NCBI RefSeq assembly: GCF_000285555.1
Contig: NZ_HE611003.1
Span: forward strand, 42,709-90,497
Direction of reading: 5' to 3'
Source: Kurthia massiliensis
GTDB lineage: Bacteria > Bacillota > Bacilli > Bacillales_A > Planococcaceae
Length of the DNA stretch: 47,789 nucleotides
Within the stretch, counting starts at the first letter, position 1. Each line of letters begins with the position of its first letter. Under the pieces are notes generated by a model, which did no database searches, was not told the origin of the DNA, and saw only the letters and a program-made list of their open reading frames with translations. The position numbers and the translations under genes are program-made. Shown in pieces: positions 46,557 to 47,789 of the stretch.

Positions 46557-47693
46557 CTATTCTTTTCGTAGTTTTTCCGATGAAACGGACATCTCCCGCG
46601 AAATTTCACGCAGCACTTGCGCCAGTTCGGTCATGTTTTTCACACCGCGCACTTGATCTTCCGCATGCATCATAATCGTGGACGCCGTATGTTGATTTTC
46701 TTTCAGTAATGTCGTGAGCTTATCTAAGTTTTCAAGCGTCTTTTTCGAATGGTCATCTACTGACAACGTATGTGCTGCTGATTGTTCTAATAGCTTTTTC
46801 GTATCGACCGTATCGCTCGTAATACGCTCAAATGTCGACTCCGAATCGTTCATATACGTATGACTTTCGTGTAACTCTTCTAACACTTCTTCCATTTCCA
46901 TCAACATACGCTGTGCATCGCCGACAATTTGGCTAATTTGTTGTTGGATGGAAGACGCAGCACCGTCAGATTGTTCAGCAAGCTTCGATACTTCTCCCGC
47001 CACGACTGCGAAGCCACGACCTTGTTCGCCAGCACGCGACGCTTCAATTGATGCATTTAATGCGAGTAATTTCGTTTGGCTGGCAATGGCTGTAATTTGT
47101 TTTGCTAAGTCATCAATTTGCGCGACTTTTTGTTGATACGTTTCAATCGTGCGTGCTAAATGATTTACGGACGTCGTCGATTTTTGGAATTGCGCTTGCG
47201 TACTCGCCATCATTTGTTGGCCTGTCATCGCTTTTTGTGATACTTCTTGCGCTTTTTCTTTTCCTTCAACCGCGAGTTGCGTCATCATCGATAAGCTATC
47301 GCTTAATTCATTCATTTGACGCTCAGACATCTCTAAATCTTCTACTTGTGTTTCAATCGTCGTATTTAAATTTAAAATCGACAATCTCGTTTGCTCGAGC
47401 GCATGATGTGAATGTTGCGAACTAGAGACGAGTTCTTCAGCCTTTTCATGCAACGAGTTCATCGCGTGATCAAATGTTTTTAAAATATGATTGCGCTCTT
47501 GGTCTAACAATTGTTTACGCATGCGCTCTTCTTGCTTCACAGCTTCGTTACGTTGCACGATCAGCGCAATATTCGCCGCGCTCGTTAAGATGAGAAATAC
47601 CGCATGAATCATTAATAATCTAAAATGATATTCGTGTGTGCCACAAATCAGTTCTGGAATTGAACTACCCCCACTTAGCCGTCCTTCGAACAT
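46557..47693 (-). CDS. Chemotaxis receptor cut at its 5' end by an IS (signalling part only)
   Basis: The frame encodes the end of a membrane region ([21 protein letters not shown]) and a complete methyl-accepting coiled coil with tip [30 protein letters not shown] and [18 protein letters not shown]. The preceding sensor and membrane helices are missing. The native receptor sequence appears to end near 47659, where the IS right end begins; the ATG at 47693 that opens the frame lies inside the IS and adds 11 foreign residues. Receptors with a lone signalling part do not sense ligands, so this is probably a non-functional remnant or a soluble fragment. The N-terminal half should lie beyond the IS, outside the window. 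Confidence 0.82.
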   Translation of the reverse strand: MFEGRLSGGSSIPELICGTHEYHFRLLMIHAVFLILTSAANIALIVQRNEAVKQEERMRKQLLDQERNHILKTFDHAMNSLHEKAEELVSSSQHSHHALEQTRLSILNLNTTIETQVEDLEMSERQMNELSDSLSMMTQLAVEGKEKAQEVSQKAMTGQQMMASTQAQFQKSTTSVNHLARTIETYQQKVAQIDDLAKQITAIASQTKLLALNASIEASRAGEQGRGFAVVAGEVSKLAEQSDGAASSIQQQISQIVGDAQRMLMEMEEVLEELHESHTYMNDSESTFERITSDTVDTKKLLEQSAAHTLSVDDHSKKTLENLDKLTTLLKENQHTASTIMMHAEDQVRGVKNMTELAQVLREISREMSVSSEKLRKE

Positions 47694-47789
47694 TGCTTGA
47701 AGTGGGAGATTCCTACGAACAGTGCTTGCTTGTTTCCACTTGCTCGAAACAGCGGCTTCACTTTTTTAGTAGGCGAGCCCCGTAGTTCC
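47660..47789 (-). mobile_element. IS200/IS605-type element, right part only
   Basis: Contains the tnpB 3' end, a stop codon, a subterminal hairpin and the sequence GGGGGTAGTTCAA on the minus strand. TCAA is the known right cleavage tetranucleotide of IS608-like elements, which places the tip at plus 47660. The element has entered a chemoreceptor gene in the same orientation. No target-site duplication is expected for this family. The left part of the element lies outside the window. Confidence 0.8.
47675..47789 (-). CDS. tnpB: TnpB C-terminus (partial)
   Basis: The last 37 codons of a TnpB, ending at TAA 47677-47675. The sequence [19 protein letters not shown] followed by [18 protein letters not shown] is the characteristic C-terminal tail of a common Bacillales OrfB group, beyond the RuvC domain. 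It continues off the right edge. The ORF is uninterrupted as far as it can be seen. Confidence 0.85.
   Translation of the reverse strand, partial: ELRGSPTKKVKPLFRASGNKQALFVGISHFKQCSKDG

Larger units (their letters stand above)
47640..47789 (-). ncRNA. Possible omega-RNA (reRNA) of the right-hand TnpB element
   Basis: In IS200/IS605 elements the TnpB guide RNA is made from the 3' end of tnpB and the right end, and its guide is the flanking DNA just beyond the element. Here the scaffold would run from inside tnpB through the hairpin 47670-47706 (arms CCCACTT/AAGTGGG) to the tip near 47660, and the guide would be the first 16-20 bases of the interrupted chemoreceptor (47659 to about 47640). Position and hairpin are seen; function is inferred from the family. 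Confidence 0.45.

Overview
The window looks like a chromosomal stretch of a low-GC, Gram-positive member of the Bacillales. Shine-Dalgarno sites are strong (AAGGAGG type), TTG and GTG starts are common, lipoproteins have lipoboxes, and the gene set is typical of the group (ppaC, glpFK, thrCB, hflX, citG-type fumarase, efe genes, DUF47-Pit, mhqD). Planococcaceae/Caryophanaceae, for example Kurthia or a relative, fits best, but that is inference from gene style only. There are no rRNA or tRNA genes, no CRISPR array and no phage genes. Both window ends lie inside IS200/IS605-type elements: the N-terminus of a TnpB at the left and the C-terminus of a TnpB plus its right end at the right. The window is therefore probably bounded by insertion sequences, possibly as an assembly contig. 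|| Layout. 1-0.35 kb: truncated tnpB with an SOS-like operator in its promoter. 0.36-7.6 kb: repeat element, small membrane protein, azoreductase with an MhqR-like operator, FrnE-type DsbA protein, SH3 lipoprotein, Mn-dependent pyrophosphatase, and a GNAT / enolase-superfamily racemase / M20 amidohydrolase cluster that could interconvert N-succinyl amino acids. 7.6-11.4 kb: glycerol uptake and phosphorylation (glpF-glpK) and an MFS carrier. 11.5-13.5 kb: thrC-thrB. 13.6-19.1 kb: NAD(P)-binding protein, ZIP metal transporter, MFS exporter, PAP2 phosphatase preceded by an unexplained transcribed region with a Fur box, and a POT peptide transporter. 19.3-21.4 kb: hflX behind an attenuator-like leader, and a glyoxalase-fold protein. 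21.5-25.7 kb: lactate permease, its divergent GntR/FadR-type regulator and an NhaC/MleN-type antiporter. 25.7-31.1 kb: methyltransferase, second copy of the long repeat, and a Fur-controlled efeO-efeB-efeU iron operon. 31.1-38.8 kb: chemoreceptor, fumarase, a DUF47-Pit phosphate system with a Pho-box-like array, MhqD-like hydrolase with a near-perfect MhqR box, a hypothetical protein and an AI-2E-family permease. 38.9-47.7 kb: M3 oligopeptidase, SEC-C protein with an acidic linker, DUF218 protein, second chemoreceptor, YebC regulator, zinc metallopeptidase and a third chemoreceptor cut at its 5' end by an IS element. || Most genes are single units or pairs closed by bidirectional hairpin terminators. 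The more unusual content is regulatory: an uORF/terminator leader before hflX, two matching MhqR-like sites 36 kb apart, a LexA-like box inside a tnpB promoter, a promoter-to-terminator unit near 17.1-17.4 kb with no protein in it, an intergenic repeat family with long and short forms, and a possible TnpB guide-RNA scaffold whose guide would be chemoreceptor sequence.
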